A stretch of DNA of 64,000 nucleotides from Pholiota molesta (lineage: Eukaryota; Basidiomycota; Agaricomycetes; Agaricales; Strophariaceae). The stretch lies in NCBI GenBank assembly GCA_014925825.1, contig JACGCK010000107.1, positions 62,001-126,000 on the forward strand, written 5' to 3'. This document shows positions 63,460-64,000 of the stretch, one piece after another. Numbering within the stretch: the first letter of the stretch is position 1; the number at the start of each line of letters is the position of its first letter. The notes under the pieces were generated by a model, which searched no databases, was not told the origin of the DNA, and was given only the letters and a program-made list of their open reading frames with translations. Position numbers and translations under genes: made by a program.

Positions 63460-63662
63460 GCCAAGTAGCCTGAATAGAGAGATTTTTGGAGGCGCAATAA
63501 ATTAGAACAATGTATAAATTAATGGATGCGTAAATTATATTCTTGGTTTACAATCACGATTGGACCAGCCAAGCTGTTGTCTGTGAGATGCATTGGGGGG
63601 TTGAATTTATCGCGCATATGAACGAGTCGTTGAAATTATATTGGGCAGTTCTCGTTCTAACT

Positions 63663-64000
63663 CTAAACACCGGTAGCAGCGGGTAGGACAGCATCCTCGT
63701 CTCTGCCTATATACAGACAACGGTTATAACGATCCCAGCATAAAAACACATAGACACCAGTGCTCACCCTCATAGAACTTCTGCAAAAACGTCCTTCTCG
63801 GCCTCTCCTGGGGCTCCAACAAGATGCCAAGAACATGGTCCGTCTGCTTCCACACATTCACCGTCTCCTGGTAGTCCTGGCGGCCCTTCAGCAGCAGCAC
63901 GTCGATGGCGCGCTGGTCCGTGACATGGCGGTTGTGCTCGAAGCGCCGGCGGATGGCATGGCGCACGTAGGCGGGGGACACGCCCAGCGCATATATGGCG
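63663..64000 (-). CDS. NADH dehydrogenase 1 alpha subcomplex subunit 6 (NDUFA6-like LYR protein), 5' part outside window
   Basis: Accessory subunit of mitochondrial complex I, of the LYR family. Visible residues: ALGVSPAYVRHAIRRRFE, RHVTDQRAIDVLLLKGRQDYQETVNVWKQTDHVLGILLE, then RPRRTFLQKFYEG. A short intron follows, then the last exon RDEDAVLPAATGV with TAG at 63663. The order YVRHAIRRRFE ... ID.LL.KG..DY.ET.N.WKQ.DH matches NDUFA6/NB4M. The LYR start region is upstream of the window edge at 64000. It converges with the 4-TM gene. Confidence 0.9.

Overview
The window looks like nuclear DNA of a basidiomycete mushroom-type fungus (Agaricomycetes). Nearly every gene is cut by short GT-AG introns of about 45-60 bp. 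The gene families also fit: two FunK1 fungal-type kinases, a basidiomycete-type G-alpha subunit with an enlarged N-terminal half, a protoilludene-synthase-like sesquiterpene synthase, a DMATS-type aromatic prenyltransferase, a fungal 7-TM protein and a single-pass PPxY glycoprotein. I cannot name the species.

Layout, left to right. A G-alpha gene on minus (238-2567) and eIF2-gamma on minus (6209-7971) flank 3.6 kb with no firm gene. A complete five-exon sesquiterpene synthase (9869-11276) and ornithine aminotransferase (12353-14502) are on plus. A DHHC palmitoyltransferase is on minus (15493-17637). Two FunK1 paralogues lie on minus (18300-20712 and 23105-24818), the second lacking about 189 internal residues. 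A PIG-X/PBN1-like ER protein is on plus (25158-25926). Two tandem alpha/beta hydrolases (26007-27274 and 27772-29015) and a membrane glycoprotein (29601-31314) are on minus. A TKL-like kinase with a distinctive C-terminal region is on plus (33328-37263). An AMP-forming acyl-CoA-synthetase-like gene is on minus (37535-39709). A non-autonomous DNA transposon with long inverted repeats follows (39912-42056). Next come an amino-acid permease on minus (44136-46656) and a DHA2 MFS transporter on plus (47642-50070), then a repeat-rich spacer. A 7-TM protein (52717-54000), the prenyltransferase (about 54404-55839) and a kinase-like gene (57058-58656) are on plus, with the kinase-like gene between two direct repeats. 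The right end carries SET5 and a 4-TM protein on plus and the 3' part of NDUFA6 (complex I) on minus.

Most genes are unrelated housekeeping or accessory genes. The terpene synthase and the prenyltransferase are about 43 kb apart, and I see no P450 or NRPS/PKS core beside either, so I do not claim a biosynthetic cluster.

The most pervasive signal is technical or evolutionary. At least twenty places in a dozen otherwise well-conserved genes need one extra base to restore the conserved reading frame, mostly in short homopolymers and also in essential genes (eIF2-gamma, OAT, SET5). Uncorrected single-base deletions in the assembly are the simplest explanation, so coordinates below span the whole gene and note where the frame breaks. 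The clearest biological novelty is the 2.1-kb inverted-repeat element with a CTGGAT target duplication.
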